NCBI RefSeq assembly: GCF_000011645.1
Contig: NC_006270.3
Location: 2,663,501-2,727,500 of the forward strand
DNA length: 64,000 nucleotides
From: Bacillus licheniformis DSM 13 = ATCC 14580
GTDB lineage: Bacteria > Bacillota > Bacilli > Bacillales > Bacillaceae
Direction: 5' to 3'
Shown here piece by piece: positions 16,757-24,251 of this stretch. The notes beneath the pieces were generated by a model. The model did not search any database. It saw nothing but the letters and a program-made list of their open reading frames with translations, and was not told where the DNA came from. Position 1 is the stretch's first letter, and every line of letters begins with the position of its first letter. The translations under genes and the position numbers were made by a program.

Positions 16757-16779
16757 AAAAGGGGGAATAGCCCCCTTTT
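16757..16779 (-). terminator. Intra-operon terminator/attenuator between yrkI and yrkJ
   Basis: On the minus strand AAAAGGGGG-ctatt-CCCCCTTTTTATT forms a compact hairpin with a T-rich tail, 8 bp after the tusA gene. It should end or reduce transcription into yrkJ, the thioredoxin-like gene and the two-component system. Confidence 0.75.
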
Positions 16780-16786
16780 ATCACAT

Positions 16787-17014
16787 TTAACCTTTTTTAA
16801 GCCAAAACTTTAATATACCATCTTCCTCTGTATCTTTAAGCAACTCATGACCGCCTGACTTCGCCCATGCTGTTAGATCGCTTTTTGCCCCTTTATCAGT
16901 GGCATGTACTTCTAACACTTCTCCGGATTGCAATTCATCCATCGCTTTTTTTGTTTTCACAATTGGCATCGGGCACGCAAATCCTTTAGCATCTATTACT
17001 TTATCTGATTTCAT
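16787..17014 (-). CDS. yrkI: TusA-family sulfurtransferase, YrkI-like
   Basis: 75 residues with the TusA signature GFACPMPIVKTKKAM, where the Cys carries a persulfide, then EVLEVHATDKGAKSDLTAWA. TusA proteins relay sulfane sulfur between rhodaneses, DsrE-type proteins and acceptors in the cytoplasm. A site AGGGAGAGATAAAAA precedes the ATG. It lies 31 bp after the YrkH-like dioxygenase. It is nearly identical at its N-terminus to the TusA domain of the YrkF-like fusion 1.3 kb upstream, pointing to an internal duplication. Confidence 0.92.
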   Translation of the reverse strand: MKSDKVIDAKGFACPMPIVKTKKAMDELQSGEVLEVHATDKGAKSDLTAWAKSGGHELLKDTEEDGILKFWLKKG

Positions 17015-17045
17015 TTTTTATCTCTCCCTATCTTCAAATCTATAT

Positions 17046-18176
17046 TCATCCATGAACCGCACAACGGTTCGGTCCCATTTCCATCTCGCTTTGCCTGTCA
17101 GCATCAGGCATTATTTTGCCCATGTTGGTTTGACGGATTTCCTGATATGCATTTGGCTGTGGCGGCAGATTTTCTGATACAGCCCCTTTGAATTCATTTT
17201 CATCCAGATTTAAACCGGCATTCTTTTTATATAAATCACTCAGCTTAGCTTGGACTTGCCCCTGATCGCCTAATTCACTGACTGTCGAAAAGTGAGCTGG
17301 AAGAACAATCAAGTCACCTGATATTTGTTTGTATTTTACATACAATGTGTTACGCAAATCCTCTGCCCAATCCCCGGCTTTTCCAGCTAAGTCCGGCCGG
17401 CCAATCGATTCAACAAATAAAATATCTCCTGTTAACAAATAGCGATTATCAATCATTAAAGAGGTGCTACCAATCGTATGTCCAGGTGAGTAAATAGGTT
17501 CTGCTTTCATACCTGCGCTTCCTACAGAAATATTTTCATCTTCAACTAGCGGTTCATATGAAAATAGCACTTCCTCCGCATCTTTTGGCGGCAGGTAGTA
17601 TGCAGCTCCTGTACGCTTACGCAGTAAACGTCCGCCCGAAATATGATCCGCATGTAAGTGTGTATCGACCACATGTTTAATCGTAACGTTTCTCTCTTTC
17701 GCAAAATCTATATATGCATCAACAGAACGAGCAGGGTCAACTACAATTGCTTCTCCGTCGGTTTCGATAAAATAGGATAAACAGCCTTTCCCCATTCTTA
17801 CGAATTGATAGATCGTCCCTCCTTCTTTCAAGTCTCCGATTTTGACTGGATGTAAAAATTTGCTCCACGCCTTCATACCGCCTTTAAGTACCAGCACTCT
17901 TTCAAAACCGGCATCCACTAAATGCTGTGCAACCATCTCTGAAGACCCTTGTTTGGCGCAAACGACTAGAACATCTTGATCTTTAGGAACTTGGCCATCA
18001 ATTTTTTCTATACCATCAATTAAATCAAAATACGGAACATTTAAATGTTCAACCCGGCTTCCCTCGATTTTCCAATCACTAAGGGCCTCTTTATTTCGTA
18101 CGTCTAAAATAAAAAATGATTCTTTTCTTAATAGCTTTTCAGCTACTTCTTTTGGTGAAACGAATGTAAAATTCAC
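17046..18176 (-). CDS. yrkH: Rhodanese-metallo-beta-lactamase fusion (persulfide dioxygenase), YrkH-like
   Basis: 376 residues in the order rhodanese then MBL. The rhodanese has FFILDVRNKEALSDW and catalytic loop VVCAKQGSSEM. The MBL dioxygenase has DTHLHADHISGG (full HxHxDH), SPGHTIGSTSLM and LTGDILFVESIGRPDL. The order is the reverse of CstB at 11007-12440, so the island encodes two distinct persulfide dioxygenases. The start is a GTG at 18176 with AAGGAGG seven bases upstream. A 20-codon micro-ORF ends 13 bp before it. Likely converts glutathione-like or bacillithiol persulfide to sulfite. Confidence 0.9.
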   Translation of the reverse strand: MNFTFVSPKEVAEKLLRKESFFILDVRNKEALSDWKIEGSRVEHLNVPYFDLIDGIEKIDGQVPKDQDVLVVCAKQGSSEMVAQHLVDAGFERVLVLKGGMKAWSKFLHPVKIGDLKEGGTIYQFVRMGKGCLSYFIETDGEAIVVDPARSVDAYIDFAKERNVTIKHVVDTHLHADHISGGRLLRKRTGAAYYLPPKDAEEVLFSYEPLVEDENISVGSAGMKAEPIYSPGHTIGSTSLMIDNRYLLTGDILFVESIGRPDLAGKAGDWAEDLRNTLYVKYKQISGDLIVLPAHFSTVSELGDQGQVQAKLSDLYKKNAGLNLDENEFKGAVSENLPPQPNAYQEIRQTNMGKIMPDADRQSEMEMGPNRCAVHG

Positions 18177-18188
18177 ATTTAAACCTCC

Positions 18189-18251
18189 TTAAAATGTTAG
18201 AGCCCAAATGGCATCAGAACTTGTTGCAATGATTGCAACTTTTACGGCCAT
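18189..18251 (-). pseudogene. 20-residue micro-ORF, likely a DsrE-family remnant
   Basis: ATG at 18251 with a strong TTGGAGGAATGATTTG site opens 20 codons (MAVKVAIIATSSDAIWALTF) and stops at 18189-18191. The start resembles a DsrE/DsrF-type beta strand. The site and operon position are those of a normal gene, so this is probably what remains after an internal deletion of a small sulfur-relay gene between yrkF and yrkH. It could still be translated. Confidence 0.5.
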
Positions 18252-18276
18252 TCAAATCATTCCTCCAATTTTTCTT

Positions 18277-18849
18277 TTATTGATTTTTTTCAACAGGGCC
18301 TGACCACTCCGCCATACCTTGGACAACATTTTCAACATCTTTAAAGCCATTATCCGCAAGCTGTTTAGCTGCCAGATCGCTTCTATTACCCGTACGGCAA
18401 ACAACATAAATTTTCCCGTCTCTATTCAGTTCGTGCGCTCTTTTTTCAAGTTCACCTAATGGAATTGAAATCGCTCCGGGAATATGGCCGAAACGGTATT
18501 CTGCAGGTTCCCGAACATCAACTACTGTTAGCCGCTCGCCCGCCTCTACCTTTTTTTGAAGCTCTTCATTTTGAATCGTATAAGGAAACGTTTTTACTTT
18601 CTTTATTTCAGAGTGACCCGCTTTTCGAAGATAATGCTTTAATATATCTCCGTCTTCTGTTGTACCGAGATACTGGTGACCGCTTCCCTTTGCCCATGCC
18701 CGTATATCAGCAAGAGACCCTTTATCAGTAGCATGCACTTCAATTACCTGCCCCGGTTTTAACTCATTCATGGCTTTTTTCGTTTTTACGACGGGCATTG
18801 GACAAGCAAGCCCTTTTGCATCTAATACGCGATCAGTTTTGATGTTCAT
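18277..18849 (-). CDS. yrkF: TusA-rhodanese fusion sulfurtransferase, YrkF-like
   Basis: 190 residues. The N-terminal TusA domain (GLACPMPVVKTKKAMNEL, persulfide Cys) is fused to a C-terminal rhodanese (VVDVREPAEYRFGHIPGA, catalytic loop VVCRTGNRSDLA). The fusion moves sulfane sulfur within one polypeptide. In staphylococcal CstA the same two domains are joined with a DsrE domain; here DsrE is a separate upstream gene. The ATG at 18849 is chosen since GGAGGGATGATTG precedes it; the TTG just before is weaker. Second gene of the CstR-controlled operon. Confidence 0.92.
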   Translation of the reverse strand: MNIKTDRVLDAKGLACPMPVVKTKKAMNELKPGQVIEVHATDKGSLADIRAWAKGSGHQYLGTTEDGDILKHYLRKAGHSEIKKVKTFPYTIQNEELQKKVEAGERLTVVDVREPAEYRFGHIPGAISIPLGELEKRAHELNRDGKIYVVCRTGNRSDLAAKQLADNGFKDVENVVQGMAEWSGPVEKNQ

Positions 18850-18955
18850 CAATCATCCCTCCATATTCATTTTCTGTTTTATATCACTGTTCCATTTGGC
18901 TGCTTCAGGATTTCCTGTTTTGCATTCCCGAAGAAGCAACCGTTCAATTTGGAGA

Positions 18956-19438
18956 TTATATAAATAAATTCACCTTTGCTTCGTTGGCATCGCCTAGATA
19001 AGCGGCAACACCTGCATAATCAAGGCCGTCGATGAGTTCTTCTTTTTGCAAGCCTAACAAGTCCATTGTCATTGTACAGGCAACAAGCTTAACTCCTTGT
19101 TCTTGCGCCATTTCAATCAGTTGAGGCAGAGACAGTACGCCGTGCTTTTTCATGACATGTTTGATCATTTTAGGCCCGATACCGGCAAAATTCATTTTAG
19201 ATAATCCGAGTTTCTTTGAACCACGGGGCATCATAAAGCCGAACGCTTTTTCAAGCGGTCCTTTCTTTACTGGCACCGGTTCATCTTTTCTTAAAGCGTT
19301 AAGCCCCCAAAAAGTATGAAAAACTGTTACCTCATGATCATAAGCAGCGGCGCCATTTGCAATAATAAAAGCGGCAATCGCCTTATCTAGGTCACCGCTA
19401 AATAAAACAATGGTCGTTTTTTCTTTTTGGTCTGACAT
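18956..19438 (-). CDS. yrkE: DsrE/DsrF-like sulfur-relay protein, YrkE-like
   Basis: 160 residues of the DsrE/DsrF/DrsH-like fold: TIVLFSGDLDKAIAAFIIAN, EVTVFHTFWGLNAL, then a Lys/Met-rich middle and KLVACTMTMDLLG with a candidate persulfide cysteine. Proteins of this family accept sulfur from TusA-like donors in the cytoplasm. It is the first gene of the minus-strand sulfur operon. Two CsoR-family operators lie in the 160 bp between it and cstR. A GTGGGAGAG site precedes the ATG. Confidence 0.9.
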   Translation of the reverse strand: MSDQKEKTTIVLFSGDLDKAIAAFIIANGAAAYDHEVTVFHTFWGLNALRKDEPVPVKKGPLEKAFGFMMPRGSKKLGLSKMNFAGIGPKMIKHVMKKHGVLSLPQLIEMAQEQGVKLVACTMTMDLLGLQKEELIDGLDYAGVAAYLGDANEAKVNLFI

Positions 19439-19465
19439 ATAACAACTCTCCCACTTTTGTATACT

Positions 19466-19483
19466 TATACCCGTACAGGTATA
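19466..19483. promoter_or_regulatory. CstR/CsoR-type operator 1
   Basis: TATACCCGTACAGGTATA is an imperfect palindrome with the TATACC...GGTATA arms typical of CsoR-family operators. It is 28 bp upstream of yrkE, where a bound repressor would block the operon promoter. Confidence 0.75.
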
Positions 19484-19514
19484 TAAAAACTAAAAAAAAT
19501 ATAAGTCAGCTTTT

Positions 19515-19532
19515 TATACCCTAAAGGGTATA
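19515..19532. promoter_or_regulatory. CstR/CsoR-type operator 2
   Basis: TATACCCTAAAGGGTATA is a near-perfect 18-bp palindrome, 49 bases upstream of the first operator centre to centre. Together they suggest cooperative or dual-promoter control of yrkE-yrkJ. Confidence 0.8.
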
Positions 19533-19600
19533 AAAACAGCAAAATTTCTTTTAACCAGGGGTATATAGAGGCTGTATCATAAACAACAGCCATCTAAACA

Positions 19601-19861
19601 TTATCTGCTTTTAACCAATAAATTAACGGCTTCTTGGATGAGGTCTTCGGTATCTTCTCCTCTTTCAATTTGAAGGCGGACGCATTTCTCCAAGTTACTG
19701 CTTACAACAACACCGATGGCCCGATCTAATGCAGAACGAACAGCTGACATTTGGCTTACGAGTTCTTTACACTCTTTTCCTTCATCCATCATCTTTAATA
19801 TCCCTCGAACTTGACCTTCAACTCGTTTGATCCTATTTTTTAATTGATCATCGTATTCCAT
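19601..19861 (-). CDS. cstR: Persulfide-sensing CsoR-family repressor CstR
   Basis: An 86-residue all-helical DUF156 repressor. Cys31 (GKECKEL) and Cys60 (NLEKCV) are present. The His that copper-sensing CsoR uses three to four residues before the second Cys is Asn56 here, which removes the Cu(I) site. The Cys31/Cys60 pair without His is the signature of CstR, which forms di- or trisulfide links when persulfides rise and then releases DNA. The ATG has AGGAGGTTAT upstream, with a GTG immediately before as an alternative. It has its own upstream operator-like sequence and heads the sulfur island. Confidence 0.92.
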   Translation of the reverse strand: MEYDDQLKNRIKRVEGQVRGILKMMDEGKECKELVSQMSAVRSALDRAIGVVVSSNLEKCVRLQIERGEDTEDLIQEAVNLLVKSR

Positions 19862-20028
19862 CACATAACCTCCTATTTCCTTATGATGATGACATATCCT
19901 TCAACTTTTCCGCAAACCGTTACTACGCAGATATGAACTGTCCTGCATTTCTGTCACATTCGTTAAGACCAGTGATGGCTTTTTGTCCAGACAAGCTTTA
20001 TCCTAATGGACCATCGCCCGCCTATACA

Positions 20029-20046
20029 TATACCCCTATGCGTATA
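20029..20046. promoter_or_regulatory. CstR/CsoR-type operator 3, upstream of cstR
   Basis: TATACCCCTATGCGTATA has the same arms as the two operators before yrkE, about 175 bp upstream of cstR and close to the sigK copy D. It suggests autoregulation of cstR from a distal promoter, or a lost neighbouring target gene. Confidence 0.65.
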
Positions 20047-20104
20047 ATACTGAACTGCTGAGGATAAATCAAATTTTTAGTTCTGCAAAAGTATAATAAG
20101 CGCC

Positions 20105-20280
20105 ATCTTTAAAAACAAAAAAACATCGACAAAAGAAGTCACCGTCGGCCGTTTCGGACTGAATTAAGAAAAAAAGCGCAGTGCGAAACCGCGAAGGAGC
20201 TTAGATTTCGCGAACCCGAGAAACGGGCGTTGATCGAAAATGCATGATGAGTTTTACCGTCCAGAGAAAAAGAAGTGATG
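20105..20280 (+). pseudogene. sigK: sigK (spoIIIC-like) 3'-fragment, copy D
   Basis: KEVTVGRFGLN matches SigK KEVIVGRFGLD. A stop follows, then KKAQCETAKELRFREPEKRA resembles KKEKTQREIAKELG...IEKRAL with deletions and frameshifts. HDEFYRPEKKK near the end is the SigK C-terminus in another frame. It is the most decayed of the four copies. It lies between the cstR promoter region and the methyltransferase and is followed by a hairpin. Confidence 0.78.
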
Positions 20281-20282
20281 AA

Positions 20283-20308
20283 AAAAGCCGGGTCATTTTC
20301 CGGCTTTT
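20283..20308. terminator. Bidirectional hairpin between sigK copy D and the methyltransferase gene
   Basis: AAAAGCCGG / CCGGCTTTT stem with an eight-base loop; A- and T-rich flanks allow termination on both strands. Similar in arms to the hairpin after copy A, consistent with a shared sigK-derived origin. Confidence 0.7.
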
Positions 20309-20335
20309 CCTATTTCATTTTAAAAAAACAAGAAA

Positions 20336-20932
20336 TCACTTTATGCTGCTGGATATAAACATTGAAGCATCTTGATTCATAAAAATACGCCGGCCGTGAA
20401 AAAATGTCTTCATTTCAGTTGATTTAAATCCAACATCGGATAATCTTTTTTTCAATTCTTCGTGCGAAAAACCGTTGTGAACTTTCGGATGTTGTATTTT
20501 GTCATTTTTGTCAAAATCAATAATTATGAGCTTGCCGCCATCATTTAAAATGCCGAACAGTTCTTGTAAAATTTTATTTGTATCCGGAATATGAAGAAGG
20601 ACTAGTGACATTAAAACGATGTCTGCCTTCAGTTCAGGAGTTTCTTGGGTGAAATCTGAATAAAGCGTCTTTGCGTTGGCGATTCCTTTGCGAGAAATTT
20701 TAGCTTTCGCCACCTCCAGCATTTGTTTGGATGAATCGACCAGCAAAATAGAATGTACTAAATCTGATAATTCTAAACTAATGAGACCCGTACCGCTCCC
20801 ATAGTCAATTAAAGATTTTGATTGACTGTTTCGCAATTCCGGTCTTACTTCATTCACGATCACTTTAGCTAATTCAATTCTTTCTTCTGTATCATATCGC
20901 TTTGCGATCTGTTCAAAAACGTTATTTTCCAT
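20336..20932 (-). CDS. SAM-dependent class I methyltransferase
   Basis: 198 residues. The SAM-binding motif I is LIDYGSGTGLISLELSD (about 40-56), followed by acidic motif II (ILLVDSSKQML), DIVLMSLVLLHI and GGKLIIIDF. This is the small-molecule methyltransferase fold (Methyltransf_11/25); the substrate cannot be inferred. The ATG is preceded by AGGAAGTGGAAT. It is transcribed alone or with the AlkD-like gene 44 bp upstream on the same strand. Confidence 0.9.
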   Translation of the reverse strand: MENNVFEQIAKRYDTEERIELAKVIVNEVRPELRNSQSKSLIDYGSGTGLISLELSDLVHSILLVDSSKQMLEVAKAKISRKGIANAKTLYSDFTQETPELKADIVLMSLVLLHIPDTNKILQELFGILNDGGKLIIIDFDKNDKIQHPKVHNGFSHEELKKRLSDVGFKSTEMKTFFHGRRIFMNQDASMFISSSIK

Positions 20933-20976
20933 ATTCCACTTCCTATTTATTTTTAGATGGTTTACTGAAAACTATG

Positions 20977-21684
20977 CTAACACCTTACATATTTCCGTTT
21001 GAAACCGAGACGGCCTCTATCAATATCTTTTTGAATATTTTTGGAAGCATTCAGGATACTGCTTTTTTTCTTGCCCCGCCTGAGTTCGACCGGGCCTACT
21101 GCTTTTGCGGTTTCAACCGCCTTTTCATGAAGCGGCAAATATGAAATCCCGACTGTGTAGATAAAATGATTCATAGCCGATTTTGTTCGATCTGGAGAAT
21201 CGTGAATCGTACGTTCCACCTGATCAAGCATACTGGCAATTTTAGCTACATTAAATTCATCGTCCGGTCGATTACCTAAAAGCCAGCAGTAACAGCTCCA
21301 GCCTGCCGACATTTTAAGCTCTTCACCGCTTGAGATCCATTTATCAGCAACAGCCTGCGCAAAATCGGTTTCTGCCAAAGTTACGGCAACAACATAATCA
21401 GATAGCATATAGAAATACGCCGCATCTATCCACCGCTCAAAATCCGCTTCAGTCATTGTCATTGGGTCAGCAATAATGCCGGCAAAATACATGGCATCGT
21501 AGTTCCCGGTAGCGTAAAGCTGCTCCGCCAAGGGCTGATTTTTCTTGATTTTCTTTGCGAGCGGCTTCATTTTGCCTGTAGCCACGCCAAACAGCGGTTC
21601 GTGTGCACCATTCGTTATGTATCTTTTTTTCATGTTTTCCGTACCCAGCGCTTCCAGTTCTTTCATAACCGTTTCAAGATCCAT
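20977..21684 (-). CDS. DNA alkylation repair protein, AlkD-like
   Basis: 235 residues built of helical repeats, matching the DNA alkylation repair (AlkC/AlkD, HEAT-like) family. Features include MKKRYITNGAHEPLFGVATG near the N-terminus, the TMTEADFERWID segment and SAGWSCYCWLLGNRPDDEF. AlkD glycosylases remove N3- and N7-alkylated purines without base flipping. Whether this member is an active glycosylase or only a relative is not decided by the sequence. AGAAGGAAGTGAAAGC precedes the ATG. Confidence 0.85.
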   Translation of the reverse strand: MDLETVMKELEALGTENMKKRYITNGAHEPLFGVATGKMKPLAKKIKKNQPLAEQLYATGNYDAMYFAGIIADPMTMTEADFERWIDAAYFYMLSDYVVAVTLAETDFAQAVADKWISSGEELKMSAGWSCYCWLLGNRPDDEFNVAKIASMLDQVERTIHDSPDRTKSAMNHFIYTVGISYLPLHEKAVETAKAVGPVELRRGKKKSSILNASKNIQKDIDRGRLGFKRKYVRC

Positions 21685-22008
21685 GCTTTCACTTCCTTCT
21701 TAAATTAAATTCATTACTTTAACTCCATTATCATGCTCTTTCACTTCATCTAATCATTACAAATCCACTTTATTTGTTTTAATGCTCTCCATCAACGGCT
21801 ACATCAGCATGAAAAGATCAGTTGCCATGTATGATCCTCATCTTTTTTAGCGGTTGTTTTGTTTCCTAAGTCTGATCAAAACTAAACTTCCTCTGCATAT
21901 CATTTATGTTTATTATATGAAACATATTAACAAGCAGAAAGGGGGTGTTTTTGACCGCCTTTTCTCTTCATGCGTCAATTTCGAATGCCACCGATATTTG
22001 CAAAAAGA

Positions 22009-22029
22009 AGACTCTTAAAAAAAGAGTCT
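22009..22029. terminator. Hairpin terminator
   Basis: AGACTCTT-aaaaaaa-AAGAGTCT stem-loop in the gene-poor stretch after the L,D-transpeptidase remnant. Confidence 0.5.
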
Positions 22030-22057
22030 CCTAACTTGATCAATAAAACGAGCCAAA

Positions 22058-22165
22058 TCAGCTGATCACAGCTTTTGTTTTTTCAGGTATGTTTTCATAC
22101 ATCCATTTTGCATCTGGAATCGCAAGCCTGATACATCCATGGGAAGCTTTTTTTCCTAATTTTTT
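22058..22165 (-). pseudogene. L,D-transpeptidase (YkuD family) C-terminal remnant
   Basis: Minus-strand translation gives LGKKASHGCIRLAIPDAKWM followed by YENIPEKTKAVIS and a TGA. SHGCIRL is the catalytic Cys motif of L,D-transpeptidases that cross-link peptidoglycan. Only about 35 C-terminal codons remain; upstream sequence is unrelated, so the gene is a 5'-deleted relic. Confidence 0.8.
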
Positions 22166-22199
22166 TGCTTCCTTTTAAATGACTTTTTTATCTTTGTTG

Positions 22200-22375
22200 A
22201 ATGGTACGCTATGAAGACGAATTTTTATGGGAAAGACCATCAGATCCCATTAATCGGCGGCACGTTTTATAAACCTAATCTTCAGAACATTTATCAATAT
22301 GAACCGGATTTGGTGATTGGGATTGGCGGTGTTCACGATACCTTAAGAGACGGAAGTCCGTCTTCGAGCGGATTA
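22200..22375 (+). pseudogene. Iron/heme ABC transporter substrate-binding protein remnant
   Basis: Encodes DHQIPLIGGTFYKPNLQNIY and EPDLVIGIGGVHDTLRDG, typical of a periplasmic-type (BtuF/FecB) metal-chelate binding protein core. The frame begins and ends abruptly without a signal peptide or the second lobe. It directly precedes a decayed permease of the same transporter type on the same strand. Confidence 0.6.
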
Positions 22376-22389
22376 CATATGGACCTGCT

Positions 22390-22895
22390 CATTTGCAGCT
22401 TTCATTTTTTCTTCCATTTTTTTAATGCATCGGCAGAATTTTGGCGGCTGTTTTCGTTTATCTATTAAGCGCTTATACCAAGAAGATGTCGTCTGTCTTT
22501 TTGTTAAACGGCATGGTTAATTTCAGCGGTATTGCAAGCTGTGACTTCATTTATTTTACTTAGACATCAAGAAGCGCTTGGAAGCATTTTATTGTGGACG
22601 ATCGGATCACTGAATGGAAGGGTTTGGATTCACTTGAACCTTTTATGGCCAATTGCAGTTCCTGCGCTCATTGCGGGATTGTTGACAGCGGGAATCGCAA
22701 ATGCCTGGAGGCTGGAACAGAATCAGCTGTGCTCCTGGGCCTTTCTTTAAAGAAAACAAATGCTCTTTTATTTTTCATCTCTGCCCTTTTAACCGCAGGG
22801 GCCGTTTCGATTGTTGGAGCAATTGGCTTTATTGGTTTAATCGGCCCTCACATTGCCAAACTTGATCGTTGGAGAGGATGCGAGAAAAAGTCCTA
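22390..22895 (+). pseudogene. FecCD-type ABC transporter permease remnant
   Basis: Stretches in different frames read as a FecCD permease: AVFVYLL, then LQAVTSFILLRHQEALGSIL and WTIGSLNGRVWIHLNLLWPI, then VLLGLSLKKTNALLFFISAL and GAIGFIGLIGPHIAKL. Several frameshifts join these pieces and the N-terminal third is gone. With the preceding substrate-binding remnant, it is the relic of an iron-chelate or heme importer. I recognise nothing in 22896-23053. Confidence 0.8.
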
Positions 22896-23053
22896 TCATT
22901 TCCAAATCTATTAAAGAATTTAGATTGGGGAGTTTTTCATTTATAAATCGGTTAAATAATTGTATATTATTTGATTGTCCAACAAACAGGCCAGAAGTTC
23001 ATAGCCGTGAGCTCCGGGGTTTTGGATTAGCAAGCCAAGGATAAGTAAGGGAA

Positions 23054-23896
23054 TTATGGTTTCATCACCATCGCCATCCGCGCCTCGAATTCCGCGTACG
23101 TGATTTTACCCGAAGCCAAATCCATGCTGTGAAGGTAAATCTGTTCTGTTTTAGAATAGTCACCATTCACTTTCAGTGATTGCTCCTCTCCCGAAATGGG
23201 TTTCAGGATATGGTACTTTTTCGAAAAAGCCTCGAAATAGCGGTAACCGAATTTGCGTTGTGAAGCTGCGTCTAAATGAATGCCATCAGGATTCGCAGTC
23301 AAACCTGCCGCAGCAACAAAATAACAATTCTGTTGTTCATTAGCAAAACGCAGCAATTGTTCATTAACCTGTCGAAATTCGGTCGCGTGCTGTCCAAAAC
23401 CGGTCTTCCCAAGAAAGTCACCAAGCCCTCCAATAATCAACGGTACCTCATCAAGTTTCAACTCGTTTCTTAGCGTCTCGATGATAAGGGTTAATTTCTC
23501 GTAATAAGTTTCATGTAGCGAACGATAACTGTCACTCTCACCCTGGTGCCAAAGGATTCCACAAATTTGACTGGAGCGGAGGGCGAAGCGGGCTTCGGCC
23601 AAAGCATGCTGAAAAAGGATGCCTTCCGGATGCCAGTCATTCAATGAACTGCCACCTTCCGCACAAGGGATCAAGCCAATTTCTTCATCGGGATGAGCTT
23701 TCGACCATGCATCTGCAAAAGATGCCGCCAGGCCAACGCCGGAAACCGGACGGTCGTAATTAATCGGCTCTGTCATCATCTGCCACTGCCCATTGCGCAG
23801 CATTTTTATTTTTTCATTATAGATAGGGTCTACTTCATTCAAAAATCCACGGCCTGCCATATTCGACTGCCCCAACATTAAAAAAGACTTTATCAT
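23054..23896 (-). CDS. Sialate-O-acetylesterase-like carbohydrate esterase (SGNH/SASA domain)
   Basis: 280 residues. FLMLGQSNMAGRG carries the nucleophilic Ser (block I), ICGILWHQGESD a mid-sequence block and GIHLDAASQRKFG the C-terminal Asp-x-x-His-type triad portion (DGIHL). This is the SASA domain of carbohydrate O-acetyl esterases. No signal peptide, so intracellular, perhaps removing acetyl groups from imported oligosaccharides. It stands alone; its upstream region shows TTGACT, a 17-base spacer holding the palindrome GTCTAATTAGAC, and an AT-rich -10, suggesting repression by an unlinked regulator. Confidence 0.88.
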   Translation of the reverse strand: MIKSFLMLGQSNMAGRGFLNEVDPIYNEKIKMLRNGQWQMMTEPINYDRPVSGVGLAASFADAWSKAHPDEEIGLIPCAEGGSSLNDWHPEGILFQHALAEARFALRSSQICGILWHQGESDSYRSLHETYYEKLTLIIETLRNELKLDEVPLIIGGLGDFLGKTGFGQHATEFRQVNEQLLRFANEQQNCYFVAAAGLTANPDGIHLDAASQRKFGYRYFEAFSKKYHILKPISGEEQSLKVNGDYSKTEQIYLHSMDLASGKITYAEFEARMAMVMKP

Positions 23897-23927
23897 CTAA
23901 TTTTCACTTCTTTACATCAATATTTTG

Positions 23928-23939
23928 GTCTAATTAGAC
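23928..23939. promoter_or_regulatory. Palindromic operator candidate in the esterase promoter
   Basis: GTCTAATTAGAC is a perfect 12-bp palindrome lying between a TTGACT -35-like hexamer and an AAATAT -10-like hexamer on the minus strand, about 35 bp upstream of the esterase start. Confidence 0.45.
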
Positions 23940-24076
23940 TATAGTCAATTCAGTTTGTCTTGTAAAGTTTTAACAAGGTTTTATTTATTATCAGTATGTA
24001 TGAAAAACAAACTAATATGAAAATTTGGTGGATATATTTGTGAAATAGCAAGTTCTTTTGCTTTTCTTATTCAACT

Positions 24077-24134
24077 ATCGGGGGCTTTAGTTGAATAACG
24101 ATCTTCCACAATCGGGCGCGATTATTGAACAAGA
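24077..24134. repeat. Two short degenerate direct repeats (34-bp period)
   Basis: ATCGGGGGCTTTAGTTGAATAA at this position and ATCGGGCGCGATTATTGAACAA 34 bases later share most positions in the same order. The family is not identified; such ATCGGGC/TTGAA words can belong to small interspersed elements in Bacillus. The flanks to 24404 otherwise hold only two hairpins. Confidence 0.35.
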
Positions 24135-24138
24135 ACTA

Positions 24139-24182
24139 AAGGAGTTATACATATTAGTCATGTAAAATATATATAACTCCTT
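24139..24182 (+). terminator. Terminator-like long-loop hairpin
   Basis: GGAGTTATA and TATAACTCC arms enclose about 22 bases and are followed by TTATTTTTTA on the plus strand. Confidence 0.45.
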
Positions 24183-24251
24183 ATTTTTTATGACTTTTTT
24201 TGATTTAGGTCTTGATAAATAACGAAATTTCTCGTATAAAAATACACAATT

